Assembly (NCBI GenBank): GCA_017443595.1
Contig: JAFSYU010000027.1
Location: forward strand, 1 to 54,404
Direction: 5' to 3'
Source: Clostridia bacterium
GTDB lineage: Bacteria > Bacillota > Clostridia > Oscillospirales > CAG-272
DNA: 54,404 nt
Made by a program: the position numbers and the translations under genes. Under the pieces are notes generated by a model. It ran no database searches, had not been told where the DNA came from, and was given only the letters and a program-made list of their open reading frames with translations. The first letter of the stretch is position 1. Each line of letters begins with the position of its first letter. Positions 10,209-19,800 of this stretch are shown here, piece by piece.

Positions 10209-11072
10209 TTATTCAACGTCTATGAGCTTAACGCTTTTTTGTGTGATGCAAAAATCGGATCTTAAAGAAACCACTTCTCTGCAATAATCAAGCGTATTTT
10301 GGATCTTATCCGAAAGGATCATGACCAGGTCGCGGTATCTGGGCGCTATCGGCTTTATATATAATGCGACGGCGTCTTCCCGAACTTCCACGTTCAGTAT
10401 GGAATCGTGAGTTCCGAAAGCTTCTTTACCCGCGTCCGTACTTACTTTTGACGAGTCAAACAACAGCTCGGAATTTCTGTCCGCGCCTACGTCGATCTCA
10501 TCCGCCAGACGAATGATCGCGGCAAGAAGCGCGGTGCGGATAATACCGTACGGCGTCATAACGTCGTGATACTCCGTCTCGTCAAGCAGATCCGTTTTTC
10601 TGTGTCCGCGCGACACCTGGACTATGGCAAACACCATTTCCTCACACGGGATATCGAACAGATCCGCGTATTTACGGATAAACAGACCGCTGTATTCGTT
10701 GTGAAATTCACGGATTATCGTTTCCGTGTCATCACGGCTGTGAGTTTGAAAATAATCTCCGAAATCTATCTTCTCGGACAGCGTCTCATAGTTTTTCTGA
10801 TTAATACCCATGCCGATATCGTGCAGATAACACGACATTATCAGTACGTAGCATTCCGCAGGGCTTAGCCTTCTTATCTGTTTTTCTCCGAGGAGAATAT
10901 TGCTGTATTCGAGAACGTCCATACTGTGAAGCATTGTGTGATCCGTGTAATTGGGAAAGCGGGGCAGAAAGGATTCCAGCATTTTCTGCAGAACCGCGGC
11001 GCTGTCTCTTGCCCTGCGGTGCAGCCCCTCGTTTTCCTCTTTCAGCCTTGTTTCCAGTAAATAATCGCTCAT
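10209..11072 (-). CDS. HD-domain phosphohydrolase
   Basis: A 287-residue soluble protein with an HD metal-dependent hydrolase core: upstream histidines at about 45-49, the HD pair at His84-Asp85 in LHDIG, an EFH motif, RGHRKTD, and a distal Asp in RLADEID. The arrangement resembles the HD-CE type of standalone HD proteins. The substrate cannot be read from sequence. It starts only 3 bp after deoD ends, so the two are coupled, which hints at a nucleotide or nucleoside-phosphate substrate; that is inference. The C-terminal third is a mixed alpha/beta tail without a recognised domain. Confidence 0.85.
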   Translation of the reverse strand: MSDYLLETRLKEENEGLHRRARDSAAVLQKMLESFLPRFPNYTDHTMLHSMDVLEYSNILLGEKQIRRLSPAECYVLIMSCYLHDIGMGINQKNYETLSEKIDFGDYFQTHSRDDTETIIREFHNEYSGLFIRKYADLFDIPCEEMVFAIVQVSRGHRKTDLLDETEYHDVMTPYGIIRTALLAAIIRLADEIDVGADRNSELLFDSSKVSTDAGKEAFGTHDSILNVEVREDAVALYIKPIAPRYRDLVMILSDKIQNTLDYCREVVSLRSDFCITQKSVKLIDVE

Positions 11073-11075
11073 ATA

Positions 11076-11801
11076 TCAATCTTTCCCGTAAGATATGGCT
11101 GATTCAAGTGCAATACGGATCATCTTGTGAAATGAATTCTGGCGATCCTCTGAGCTCATTTTTTCCTCCGATACAAAAGAATCGGAGATAGTCAACAGGC
11201 ACGCCGCCTCTTTGCCGAGCGCGGCCGCGTTGTGGAACAGACCGAAGCTCTCCATCTCCACGCAGGCGCAGCCGTGTTCCTTGTTTATCGCCTTGAAATA
11301 ATCCGCCGGTCCGTCCGCATAAAATACGTCCGTAGAATGTATCGGCGCGACCGTTATATTCTCGTTAAGCTTGTCCGCGGCACCGCTGATCACCGCGTTA
11401 AGCCGGCTGCTCGGGACTTTTACATGATCCGGGCTGCCGTTTTGTACCTTTCCGAAAGTGGATTCGCTCCAGGCGTATTCCGTAAGGACCACGTCGCCCA
11501 AAGCAAGATCGGGAACGTATGAGCCCGCCGAGCCGATACGTATGATCGCTTTTACGTCATAAACGGAAAACAGCTCATAAGAATAAATGCCGACAGACGG
11601 CATTCCCATACCGCTTGCCATCACCGAGACGCGCCGCCCTTTATACGTTCCGGTATAACCGAGAATACCTCTTACCTGATTCACCAGCTTAACGTTTTCC
11701 AGATACGTTTCCGCTATCATTTTTGCCCTCATCGGGTCTCCGGGCATAAGTACGACGTCTGCAAAATCCCCTTTGTTTGCTTCAATATGCGGTGTAGCCA
11801 T
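11076..11801 (-). CDS. deoD: Purine nucleoside phosphorylase, DeoD type
   Basis: Phosphorolyses purine (deoxy)ribonucleosides to free base and pentose-1-phosphate. It has 241 residues, like the trimeric/hexameric DeoD family. Visible motifs are the N-terminal TPHIEA, phosphate-binding GDPMRA, GMGMPS, RIGSAG, the ribose/metal motif VEMES and the base-site SDS near residue 204. The start ATG at 11801 follows AAAGGAG. It heads the deoD-HD pair. No separate promoter with proper spacing is visible just upstream, so it is probably read from the promoter at 12102-12130 through a leader of about 290 nt. Confidence 0.96.
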   Translation of the reverse strand: MATPHIEANKGDFADVVLMPGDPMRAKMIAETYLENVKLVNQVRGILGYTGTYKGRRVSVMASGMGMPSVGIYSYELFSVYDVKAIIRIGSAGSYVPDLALGDVVLTEYAWSESTFGKVQNGSPDHVKVPSSRLNAVISGAADKLNENITVAPIHSTDVFYADGPADYFKAINKEHGCACVEMESFGLFHNAAALGKEAACLLTISDSFVSEEKMSSEDRQNSFHKMIRIALESAISYGKD

Positions 11802-11845
11802 TTTCCTTTACTCCTTTTTTTGCTTTAAAACGTTACTGTGATTTA

Positions 11846-12075
11846 TTATAAATGCAATTCTTTCAACAGCTCCGACTTGACGCGGTCTGACGTGAAAGCG
11901 GCAGAGACGGCGTTTTTCAAAAGCAGATTTTTCTGCTCTTCCGTCATCCTTTGCCGGAAGCGTGATCCCTTGCATTTCCGCCGGTTTTTTTTTCGATTTC
12001 GACCGTTATCGCGCCGTCCGGATGCAGATGAAGGTCTATGTACTTTGAGATCGTGTTAATATCCGCTTTTTTTAA
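11846..12075 (-). pseudogene. Decayed or frameshifted small gene in the deoD leader
   Basis: Two overlapping short frames read like real protein. The first (12075 down to 11944) begins at a TTA codon placed exactly where an SD (AAAAGGA, 12081-12087) would demand a start; it encodes KKADINTISKYIDLHLHPDG and runs to a TGA. The second (11947 down to 11846, 33 residues, starting MTEEQKNLLL) overlaps the first as ATGA. A run of nine A in the first frame marks a likely frameshift: removing one A opens a third protein-like stretch (PAEMQGITLPAK) running toward the second frame. The family is not recognised. It could instead be two tiny genes, or homopolymer error in the assembly. Confidence 0.45.
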
Positions 12076-12101
12076 TTTTTTCCTTTTGTGTTCGTTACTG
12101 A

Positions 12102-12130
12102 ATTATATCATTTTTCATACCAAAAGTCAA
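12102..12130 (-). promoter_or_regulatory. Sigma-A promoter of the small gene-deoD-HD operon
   Basis: Minus-strand TTGACT (12125-12130), 17 bp spacer and TATAAT (12102-12107). It drives the leader that contains the decayed small gene and then deoD. Confidence 0.75.
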
Positions 12131-12182
12131 GCGTTTTTAATAACGATTTACATTTTTTGCCAAGGTGTTTTACTCAAAAAAA

Positions 12183-12236
12183 GCGTGTTTTTGAAGAACT
12201 TTTACAGAAAATACGCGCCGTATTCCGGCTTTTTTT
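12183..12236 (+). other. Two adjacent hairpins followed by T7, no gene upstream
   Basis: A stem of about 9 bp (GCGTGTTTT at 12183 with AAAATACGC ending at 12216) is followed directly by GCCG/CGGC and seven T (12230-12236). It looks like the 3' end of a short plus-strand RNA or an orphan terminator. I see no convincing plus-strand promoter between the divergent deoD promoter and this point. Confidence 0.3.
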
Positions 12237-12273
12237 ACATAAAAACAGCCTTGCGGAATTTTGGCTGAAAAGG

Positions 12274-12302
12274 TTGCAAAAATAAATCAAATATGTTATA
12301 AT
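12274..12302 (+). promoter_or_regulatory. Sigma-A promoter of the symporter gene
   Basis: TTGCAA (12274-12279), 17 bp spacer, TATAAT (12297-12302). The start of transcription would be near 12309, which argues against the GTG at 12313 and for ATG at 12355 as the start codon. Confidence 0.78.
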
Positions 12303-12354
12303 AGCGGTATAAGTGCAAATCAAGAGCCTGAAAAGGAAGGAAGGGCGATCCGTT

Positions 12355-13947
12355 ATGGAAAAAAGCATACAGGACAAATTCGAGCTGAACGCGGCAGAGA
12401 TAGACCGCTGTGTTGAAGATACCGCGGATATGCTGTCAAAGGAAAAGATCGATCAAAAGGACGCGGTACGTCTGCGGTTTATCCTGGAAGAAACCATACT
12501 CAAATACCGTGACGCGTTGTCGGAAAAAGCTGTTGCGTCACTGCGCTTTTCCCGCTTTTTCGGCGCTTTCCGTATATCGCTGCGCGTCAAAGGCGAAAGC
12601 TTTGATCCGTTTAAAGATAACGATCCTTCCGAAATATCCGTCATGGATTCGCTTTTGTCAAATTTCGACACGGTCAACCGTGCGTGGCGTTACCGCAGCG
12701 GCTCAAATCTCGTTACGTTTACCGTTGCAAAAAAGCGGCGCGTCAATTTACTTGTAACCATTTTGCTGGGGATCCTTATCGGCGCGGCAGTCGGCTCGCT
12801 TGTCACGCTTTTATTGCCGGATACAGCGCCGGTTATAGCGGCGCGGATCATCTCGCCTCTGACAAACGCGTTTACCGGGCTGCTTTGCGTAATGGCGACG
12901 ATAATGTGCTTCGGCGCTATCGTTTTAGGCATCGTGCGGCTCGGGGATATATCCACCTTCAGCAACATAGGAAGAAAGATCATCCGCAGTTTTCTTATAG
13001 TGGCGTTCGCTCTGACTTTGTTAAATACGCTATGGATGATACCGGGGATGACTTTCGGTATGTCGTCTACGGTCTCAATAGATTTTTACGACTTTTTTGA
13101 TATACTGATAGATTTCGTCCCGAACAATATTTTATCGCCCATACTTGAATTCAACTCCGTACATATCATAATAATCGGCGTTATGTTCGGCATCACAATG
13201 CTTAAAATGGGTCAGAAAGCCGACAGGCTGACCGAGGTTTTTGACGAGGTCAACACGGTTGCGATTCTAACAAATTCATCACTCAACCACTTTATTTCGA
13301 TCTACGTCGGCATGATGGTGTGCGGACTTATCATGTCTGGACAGTTAGCCGTGCTATCGGGCTTCTGGAAGCTCCTTCTGATCGTCGTCGCGGGGGAAGC
13401 CGTCACGCTTATCGCGTATACGGCGGTCGTCTGCATACGGCTGAAAGTCAGCGTGCGCCGCTATCTGCGCAAGCTTTTGCCCGCGTTTATGATCTCTTTG
13501 TCAAGCGCCAGCGTCGGCGCGGCGTTTACGACCACGATAGACACGCTTATAGGTCCGCTCGGGGTTGATTCTGACTTTGCGCCGCTTGCATACAATCTCG
13601 GCGGCATACTGTTCCGGCCCGGTTACTGCATCGTATTCACGGCATGCAGTTTGTTTACGGCAAATCTGTACGGAGTAGAGGTGACGTGGGCATGGCTTTT
13701 GGCGGCGTTCCTTTTGTCGTTCATCTTATCGGTCGCGACGCCGCCGGTGATCGGCGGTACGACCGTATGCTTCTCGATCCTTTTCTCACAGCTCGGCATA
13801 AACGCGGAGGCTCTCGCCGTGATCATTTCCGTTAACGCCGTTTTTGAATTCCTCACGGTCGCCGTCAACAATTACTGTCTGCAGAGCCAGATAGTCCTTC
13901 TGGGAAGCAACCTCGGCAAACTTGACCGCGACAGGTTAAGAGGCTGA
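12355..13947 (+). CDS. Sodium:dicarboxylate-type symporter with fused N-terminal GHKL-like domain
   Basis: A 530-residue protein. I chose ATG at 12355 because it follows a purine-rich SD and the promoter lies too close to the GTG at 12313. Residues 1 to about 125 are soluble: a helix RLRFILEE resembling the N box of serine-kinase type ATPases, a strand ending GESFDPF, and WRYRSGSNLVTFTV. Then come about eight hydrophobic segments of the SDF/DAACS transporter fold, with a serine-rich hairpin (SLSSASVGAAFTTT), a divergent NLGG in place of the NMDG motif, and a second hairpin GGTTVC. The family moves glutamate, aspartate, serine or C4-dicarboxylates with cations; the substrate here is unknown because the NMDG region differs. 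The role of the N-terminal domain is inferred as regulatory. Confidence 0.8.
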   Translation: MEKSIQDKFELNAAEIDRCVEDTADMLSKEKIDQKDAVRLRFILEETILKYRDALSEKAVASLRFSRFFGAFRISLRVKGESFDPFKDNDPSEISVMDSLLSNFDTVNRAWRYRSGSNLVTFTVAKKRRVNLLVTILLGILIGAAVGSLVTLLLPDTAPVIAARIISPLTNAFTGLLCVMATIMCFGAIVLGIVRLGDISTFSNIGRKIIRSFLIVAFALTLLNTLWMIPGMTFGMSSTVSIDFYDFFDILIDFVPNNILSPILEFNSVHIIIIGVMFGITMLKMGQKADRLTEVFDEVNTVAILTNSSLNHFISIYVGMMVCGLIMSGQLAVLSGFWKLLLIVVAGEAVTLIAYTAVVCIRLKVSVRRYLRKLLPAFMISLSSASVGAAFTTTIDTLIGPLGVDSDFAPLAYNLGGILFRPGYCIVFTACSLFTANLYGVEVTWAWLLAAFLLSFILSVATPPVIGGTTVCFSILFSQLGINAEALAVIISVNAVFEFLTVAVNNYCLQSQIVLLGSNLGKLDRDRLRG

Positions 13948-14036
13948 GCCTTTAACGGAAAAGAGACTGAAGAAATACGGGATCTGAATATTTTTCCAAT
14001 AAGTTTTATAAAGAAAATCGAAAGGATCAATACAAA

Positions 14037-16757
14037 ATGAAAAACGTTTTACGGCTTATAAGCGTTTTGCTTTGCATCTGCACCCTTATGTCCGCCGCAT
14101 TATTCATCTCCGCGGCAACTTTATATAATAAAAACGCATACGGGGACGAATCGGAATGCGAGGCGATCAACGTTGCCAAGGGCTCAAGCGTCGGCATTCG
14201 TCTCGGTATAAACGGAGAATTCTCCTCCGTTTCCGTAAGGCTGAGCACTTATCTTAAAAAGGATACTATAGCGACGGTCAGAGTTTATAAATGGGCCGGC
14301 TCGTATGAAGATACTGTAGAAACTGCGCCGATAGCGGCAAAAACGTTCAATACCGTAAAAGATAACGAAAAACATAACGTAAAGATCAACACTCAGCAGG
14401 CGGGCGAGTATCTTATAAACGTAACTAACGACAATTCGCTGCTTGCGATATGGAAATGGAAAAACAACAACGTCGGACACGGTTTTGCGTATTTTGACGG
14501 GGTGGAAGAAGCGTGCGATATAAACGTTTCCGTCGGCTTTACGTCCGACGTGTCGGTACCGTTTACCGTGATCAGATCGGATTTCACCGCGACGGGCAGC
14601 AATAAAGCGCCGGATGAATACGTGCCGGATAAAAACAGCGCCGTCGTTGTCCGCGCGTCCCGTCCTACCACGTGGGCGGCCACGGACGAGCTCGGAAGAA
14701 CGCTTCCGACGTATGAAGAAACGGGCGGGCCGAGAAGCGGCAAGACCGTTGCGCTGTTCTACTGGTCATGGCACGTAAGACAGGACACAGGCGAGCCTTT
14801 CAATCTTCAGAATTTCATGGAAATCCATCCGGAGATAAAAAACAACTATAACAGTTCTCTATGGCCCACGGATCCCACCGTGTATTTCTGGAACGAATCC
14901 GTATACGGATATTATAAAACAAACGACGACTGGGTATTGCGCAAGCACGCCGAGCTTCTGGCGGACGCCGGAGTTGACGTTATAATATTTGACAACACGA
15001 ACGGGACGTTTACGTGGAAAGAAAGCTACGACCACATATTCAAAACGTTTGAAAAAGCGCTTGAGGACGGTGTAAACGTACCTAAAATAACCTTTTTACT
15101 TCCTTTCTGGAACAAATCGGATACGGACACGCAGGTAAGGGCGATATACAAAGACGTATTCTACAGAGAAAAATATCAGAAGCTGTGGTTCTATTTTGAC
15201 GGCAAGCCGATGCTGATGTGCGATCAGTCCTTTATAGACAACAGCGATCTGTTGGGCAAAGAAATAAGAAACTACTTTACTTTCCGCAAGCCTCAGCCGG
15301 AATATCTTACGGACTCAAAAACGATATACAATCAGTGGGGCTGGCTGTCCGTATATCCGCAGACACAGTATAAAGCAAGCGGCAAGAGCGGCGTTGAACA
15401 GATCACCGTGGGCGTTGCCGCAAACCACAACTACAAAACTCACAAGCTGACCGCCATGAACGGCGAGAACGTAACCGGCAGAACGTATACGTCAAAAGGC
15501 ATAGACACGCGTCCTGACGCCGTAAAATACGGGGCGCACTTTGCGGAGCAGTTTGAATACGCGCTTGCCGTTGATCCGGACGTCATATTCATAACCGGCT
15601 GGAACGAATGGATAGTCGGACGGTACGATACGTGGCAGGGCGTTGCAAACGCTTTCCCGGATGAATATAACGACGAGTTCAGCCGCGATATAGAGCCGAC
15701 AAAAGGCAAACTGCGCGATAACTATTATTACCAGATGGTAAGCTATATACGCAAATTCAAAGGCTGCGAGCAAACGTCCGTATACGAAGTAAACAAGCGG
15801 ATAAATCTGAATAAACCTTTATCACCGCAGTGGGATAAGATAACATCGTCGTATATCGCATATGAAAACAACGTATCCGACAGAAGAAGCGAAGGTTACG
15901 GATCAAAATATTATAAAGATACAAGCGGACGCAACGACATTGTTGAAGCAAAAGCGGTAGTGGATACGGATAATATTTACTTCTTTGTACGCTGCAAGGA
16001 CGAGATCACGCCGTACAGCGACAAAAACTGGATGACTCTGTATATCGATACGGACGAAAACAATAAAGGCTGGGAGACGTTTGACTACGTTATAGGCAAA
16101 AAAACGGCGGATAAAGATCAGGCGTACGTACAGAAATTCACGGGAAAAGGATACGAAACGCAAATCGTTGCAAAAGCGGATTACGCGCAGGACGGCGAAT
16201 ATCTCGTATACGCGGTGTCCAAAGCCGATATAGGACTTGACAAAGATCGGGACAAGGTCATGTTCAAGTGGACGGACAACGTCAGCGACGAGGACGGCTC
16301 CGGAGTTTTCAAAGGCGAGATACTCGACTTCTACCGCAGCGGCGACGTCGCTCCGGGAGGCCGCTTCAAATACGTATATTCGTACATGACGGCGGAGCCG
16401 GAGCCGGAAGAAACGACCGATACGGAAACGGAGACCGATCCGGAAGATACTTCCGATACCGAAAAGACAACGGACACGGAAAAGGTCACTGATACCGAAG
16501 AGACCGCGGATATAACAGATATAACGGAAACGGAGATCCTGACAGATCCGGAAGAAACAAAAGAGCCGCCCGCCGTTTTGCGCGGCGACTGCAACCGCGA
16601 CGGTGAGGTGGACAACAAAGACGTTGTGGCGCTGTTCAGATACGTTTCAGGAAACGATAAAGAAAAAGACGAGACAGTATACGACTTCAACGAAGACGAC
16701 AAGGTCGATAATAAAGACGTTGTGGCGCTGTTCAGGCATTTGAGCGCGGCGCAATAA
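14037..16757 (+). CDS. Secreted glycosidase-like protein with CBM9-like module and C-terminal dockerin
   Basis: 906 residues with a signal peptide (about 1-27). Residues about 40-185 form a beta-sandwich. About 210-590 is a TIM-barrel-like domain with YWSWH, FDNTNGTFTW, FYFDGKPMLM and GWNEW (about 521), which recalls the GH99/GH71-like glycosidases and WbsX proteins; exact family unsettled. About 597-780 resembles CBM9. A Thr/Glu/Asp-rich linker (about 787-845) leads to a type I-like dockerin with two EF-like repeats (DCNRDGEVDNKD and DFNEDDKVDNKD). SD GAAAGGATC precedes ATG 14037. The paralogue at 32761-35772 shares the sandwich, barrel and CBM9-like parts but has its dockerin elsewhere. A role in extracellular glycan degradation is inferred. 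Confidence 0.85.
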   Translation: MKNVLRLISVLLCICTLMSAALFISAATLYNKNAYGDESECEAINVAKGSSVGIRLGINGEFSSVSVRLSTYLKKDTIATVRVYKWAGSYEDTVETAPIAAKTFNTVKDNEKHNVKINTQQAGEYLINVTNDNSLLAIWKWKNNNVGHGFAYFDGVEEACDINVSVGFTSDVSVPFTVIRSDFTATGSNKAPDEYVPDKNSAVVVRASRPTTWAATDELGRTLPTYEETGGPRSGKTVALFYWSWHVRQDTGEPFNLQNFMEIHPEIKNNYNSSLWPTDPTVYFWNESVYGYYKTNDDWVLRKHAELLADAGVDVIIFDNTNGTFTWKESYDHIFKTFEKALEDGVNVPKITFLLPFWNKSDTDTQVRAIYKDVFYREKYQKLWFYFDGKPMLMCDQSFIDNSDLLGKEIRNYFTFRKPQPEYLTDSKTIYNQWGWLSVYPQTQYKASGKSGVEQITVGVAANHNYKTHKLTAMNGENVTGRTYTSKGIDTRPDAVKYGAHFAEQFEYALAVDPDVIFITGWNEWIVGRYDTWQGVANAFPDEYNDEFSRDIEPTKGKLRDNYYYQMVSYIRKFKGCEQTSVYEVNKRINLNKPLSPQWDKITSSYIAYENNVSDRRSEGYGSKYYKDTSGRNDIVEAKAVVDTDNIYFFVRCKDEITPYSDKNWMTLYIDTDENNKGWETFDYVIGKKTADKDQAYVQKFTGKGYETQIVAKADYAQDGEYLVYAVSKADIGLDKDRDKVMFKWTDNVSDEDGSGVFKGEILDFYRSGDVAPGGRFKYVYSYMTAEPEPEETTDTETETDPEDTSDTEKTTDTEKVTDTEETADITDITETEILTDPEETKEPPAVLRGDCNRDGEVDNKDVVALFRYVSGNDKEKDETVYDFNEDDKVDNKDVVALFRHLSAAQ

Positions 16758-16773
16758 AAACAAAAAATCAAAC

Positions 16774-16802
16774 GGGCGGCCGATGCGATCGGTCGTCCGC
16801 CC
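16774..16802 (-). terminator. Terminator of the giant surface protein operon
   Basis: GGGCGG/CCGCCC with an inner CCGAT/ATCGG stem. Read on the minus strand it is followed by a T-rich tract, so it ends leftward transcripts. Confidence 0.75.
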
Positions 16803-16820
16803 TTTATAAAATTATACAGT

Positions 16821-16854
16821 CATGACCGCCGGTAAACCGGCGGCCATGTTTTTT
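16821..16854 (+). terminator. Terminator of the glycosidase-like dockerin gene
   Basis: CATG-A-CCGCCGG, loop TAAA, CCGGCGG-C-CATG and then six T. The tract reaches the stop codon of the convergent giant gene. Confidence 0.88.
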
Positions 16855-19800
16855 CAGTGCAGCGTACTTACGAATCTGAACAGTTCAACAACGTCCTTGT
16901 TGTTTACTTCTCCGTCCTCGTCAAAGTCATACATCCTTTCGTCTTCGACTTTGTCCATGCCGGATACGTACCTGAACAGAACGACTACGTCCTTGTTGTT
17001 TACGTCGCCGTCGCCGTTAAGGTCTCCCGGTTTCCATTCCGGCGCTTTTTCCGTTTTGTCGTATACCGCCGTATACGACGCGCCGCCTTTTACAGCGGTG
17101 ACTTCTTTATCCCAGCCGCTGAAGGTATATACGTAATTATCGTCTTCCTTTGCCTGTACCGCGGGGATATTTACCTTATCGCCGTAGTGATACGTCTTTT
17201 CACTTAACACCGTGCCGTCGCTGTCAACGAATCTGACCGTGTATTCTATATACGTCTTTTTGTATTTTGCCGTATATACGGCGTCGCCTTTTACAGCCGT
17301 TACCTTTTTGTCCCATCCGTCAAACGTGTATTTATACGTGTTATCGGACGCTTTGGTCGGGTTTTTCGGCGCTTTTACGGTGTCGTTATAGTGATACGTC
17401 TTTTCGCTTAACGCCTTGCCGTCACCGTCAACGAACCTGACCGTGTATTCTATATACGTCTTTTTGTATTTTGCCGTATATACTGCGTCGCCTTTTACCG
17501 CCGTGACCGGTTTATCCCATCCGTCAAACGTGTATTTATACGTGTTATCGGACGCTTTGGTCGGGTTTTCAGGCGCTTTTACGGCGTCGTTATAGTGATA
17601 CGTCTTTTCACTCAGCACCTTGCCGTCAAAGTTAACGAATTTTACAGTATAGTCGATATTCGTTTTTACGTACGTCGCGGTATATACCGCGTTTTCTTTT
17701 ACCGTCTTGACCTCTTTGTCCCAGCCGTCAAACGCGTAGGTGTACGCTCCGTCCGGCTTTCTTTCCGGATCCTTCGGTATTTCCGCTGTATCGCCGTAGT
17801 GATACGTTTTCTCGCTGATCACGGTGCCGTCACTGTCAACGAATTTTACCGTATAGTTTACGAACGCGGCGGTGTATACCGCTTTATATACCGCGTCGCC
17901 GTTTACCGCCGACACGTCCGGAGCCCATGTCTTAAACGTATATTCGTAGATCTCGTCGGCTTTGCGCGAAGGCTCAGCGGGAAGCTCGGGCGTTTCACCG
18001 TAGTGATACGTCTTTTCGCTCAGCACGGTATCGTCATGATCCTTAAACGTTACCGTATAAGTCTTTGCCTCGCCCGCTGCGCTGACCGGAAGCTCGCCCG
18101 ATTCATACTTTTGCAGCGTTTTGCCGTTGTACGCGGCGGCGTCAGCCTTTACGCTTATACTGTATTTGCCGTTTACGTCAAATCCGTTTTCCGTAAACAG
18201 ACACATTGTTCTTGCGTACGTTCTGCTTTCATCCGCCGGATCCGCCTCCGCGTCCGGGAACACTGCAGTACACGGTATCGTATTTGTTCCGTCTGACAGC
18301 GTTACGGTTTTGTTTGTAAGAGTTGCGATATCCATATAGAGGCTGAACGTTATTTCCGCGTGCGTTTCATATATCACAACTTTTTCAACCGCGGGCGCCT
18401 CGTTTCTTACAAGCGGGATGTTTATGCCCAGCTGCACCGGCATAACGGGCAGCCAGCCTTCAGTCGATCCGTCGTCAAGGTTTGCGGCGGGATGAGAAGC
18501 GCTGGTGTTATCCGAATATCCGTCCGGCGCCGTGACTCTTACCTGCCATTCGCCCTCGGGTACGAACCACTGGAACATACCGGAGGCGTCCGTCGTCTGC
18601 GGGTTTATCTGTGAGTATTCTTCCGCGGACCATTCTGTTTCTTCTCCGTTTGCGCCACGCTCCCAGAGCGTTGCGGTTGCGCCTTCAACGGGGTTGGATA
18701 AGACCGCTTCATAGATGATACCCTGCGGGTCGTGTATCGGTTTCGGCGTTCCGCCACCGCCGCCGTTACCGTTTAAGAGTTTATTTATATCTTTGGCGTT
18801 AAAGAGGTTAAAATCTTTGTTGAAGCCGCGCAGACCATCCTGCAGCTCGCCGAGAGCTTTAAGCAGCTGCTTTGCTTTTAAATAGTTTTCGTACGTTTCG
18901 CTGCTGTAACCGTATGTTTCACCTATGTGTTCGCCGCCGTATTCTCCGAAAACATAGTCCGTTCGGGCATCCCAGTCGCCGTTCTGCGCGTCGGCGAACG
19001 TTTTCAACAAATCCGCCGCGTTTATCTTTTTGCCCTCTTTTTCGCTGCTTTTCTCCAAGTTGTTCAGAACGTCGTTTATTGCGGATTCAAGGTTCTTATA
19101 GCCGCCCTGATTCATGGCTTCGGTCAAGCCGTTATACGCGTCTACGAGATGATCGCCCGCTTCGGAATGATTGTCGCCGAAATCCTGAAGCGTTATCTGG
19201 TCAAGTCCGTTCATAAGACCGAGCTGATTTATGTTATTTGCATTGTTGCTTCCCGTGCCGTACTGGTTTTTAGAAAGATTTTTCAGCAGCGCCAGATTGG
19301 AGTAGTTGACCTGCTGACCCTTGCCGGTCACCTTCTGATGCGCCCTTGCTATCTGGTTCGCCGCGCCGGATATATTTATGCCCAACGAGAAATTTTTCGG
19401 CCTTGCGGCGGGCTTTGCGTCGCCTTTTGCTGTATTCACGCTTTTTGCGTAAACGGATATGCCGTGTACGGCTGCGTTGCCCACGGCTCCCAAATCTACT
19501 CTGTGAGTCTGCGACCGGCCGTCCGGGTCCTCCGCCGTGGGCAGTATCACCGTTGTCGCCGTGTAATAATATCTGCCGCCCTCGACCGTGAAATCCTCGC
19601 GGTAAAGCACCGTCAAGCCGTCCCCGTTCGTATCGGAGACGTATTCGCCTTCTTGCCAGCTTTCATAATCTACGTCAGCCGCCGTGCCGGTGGTGTAGCC
19701 GAAGAATTCATATAACGCCGCAAGCGATTCCGGCGAGCCGTCCAGGCTGTCCCAGTCAAAGTCGTCCGCGTTTTCATAGTATTCTTTTGTTATCTCATAC

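Noticed and set aside
12313..12354. GTG start of the symporter 14 codons upstream
   Set aside because: It would begin about 4 nt after the predicted transcription start, without an SD; ATG 12355 is preceded by a purine-rich SD.
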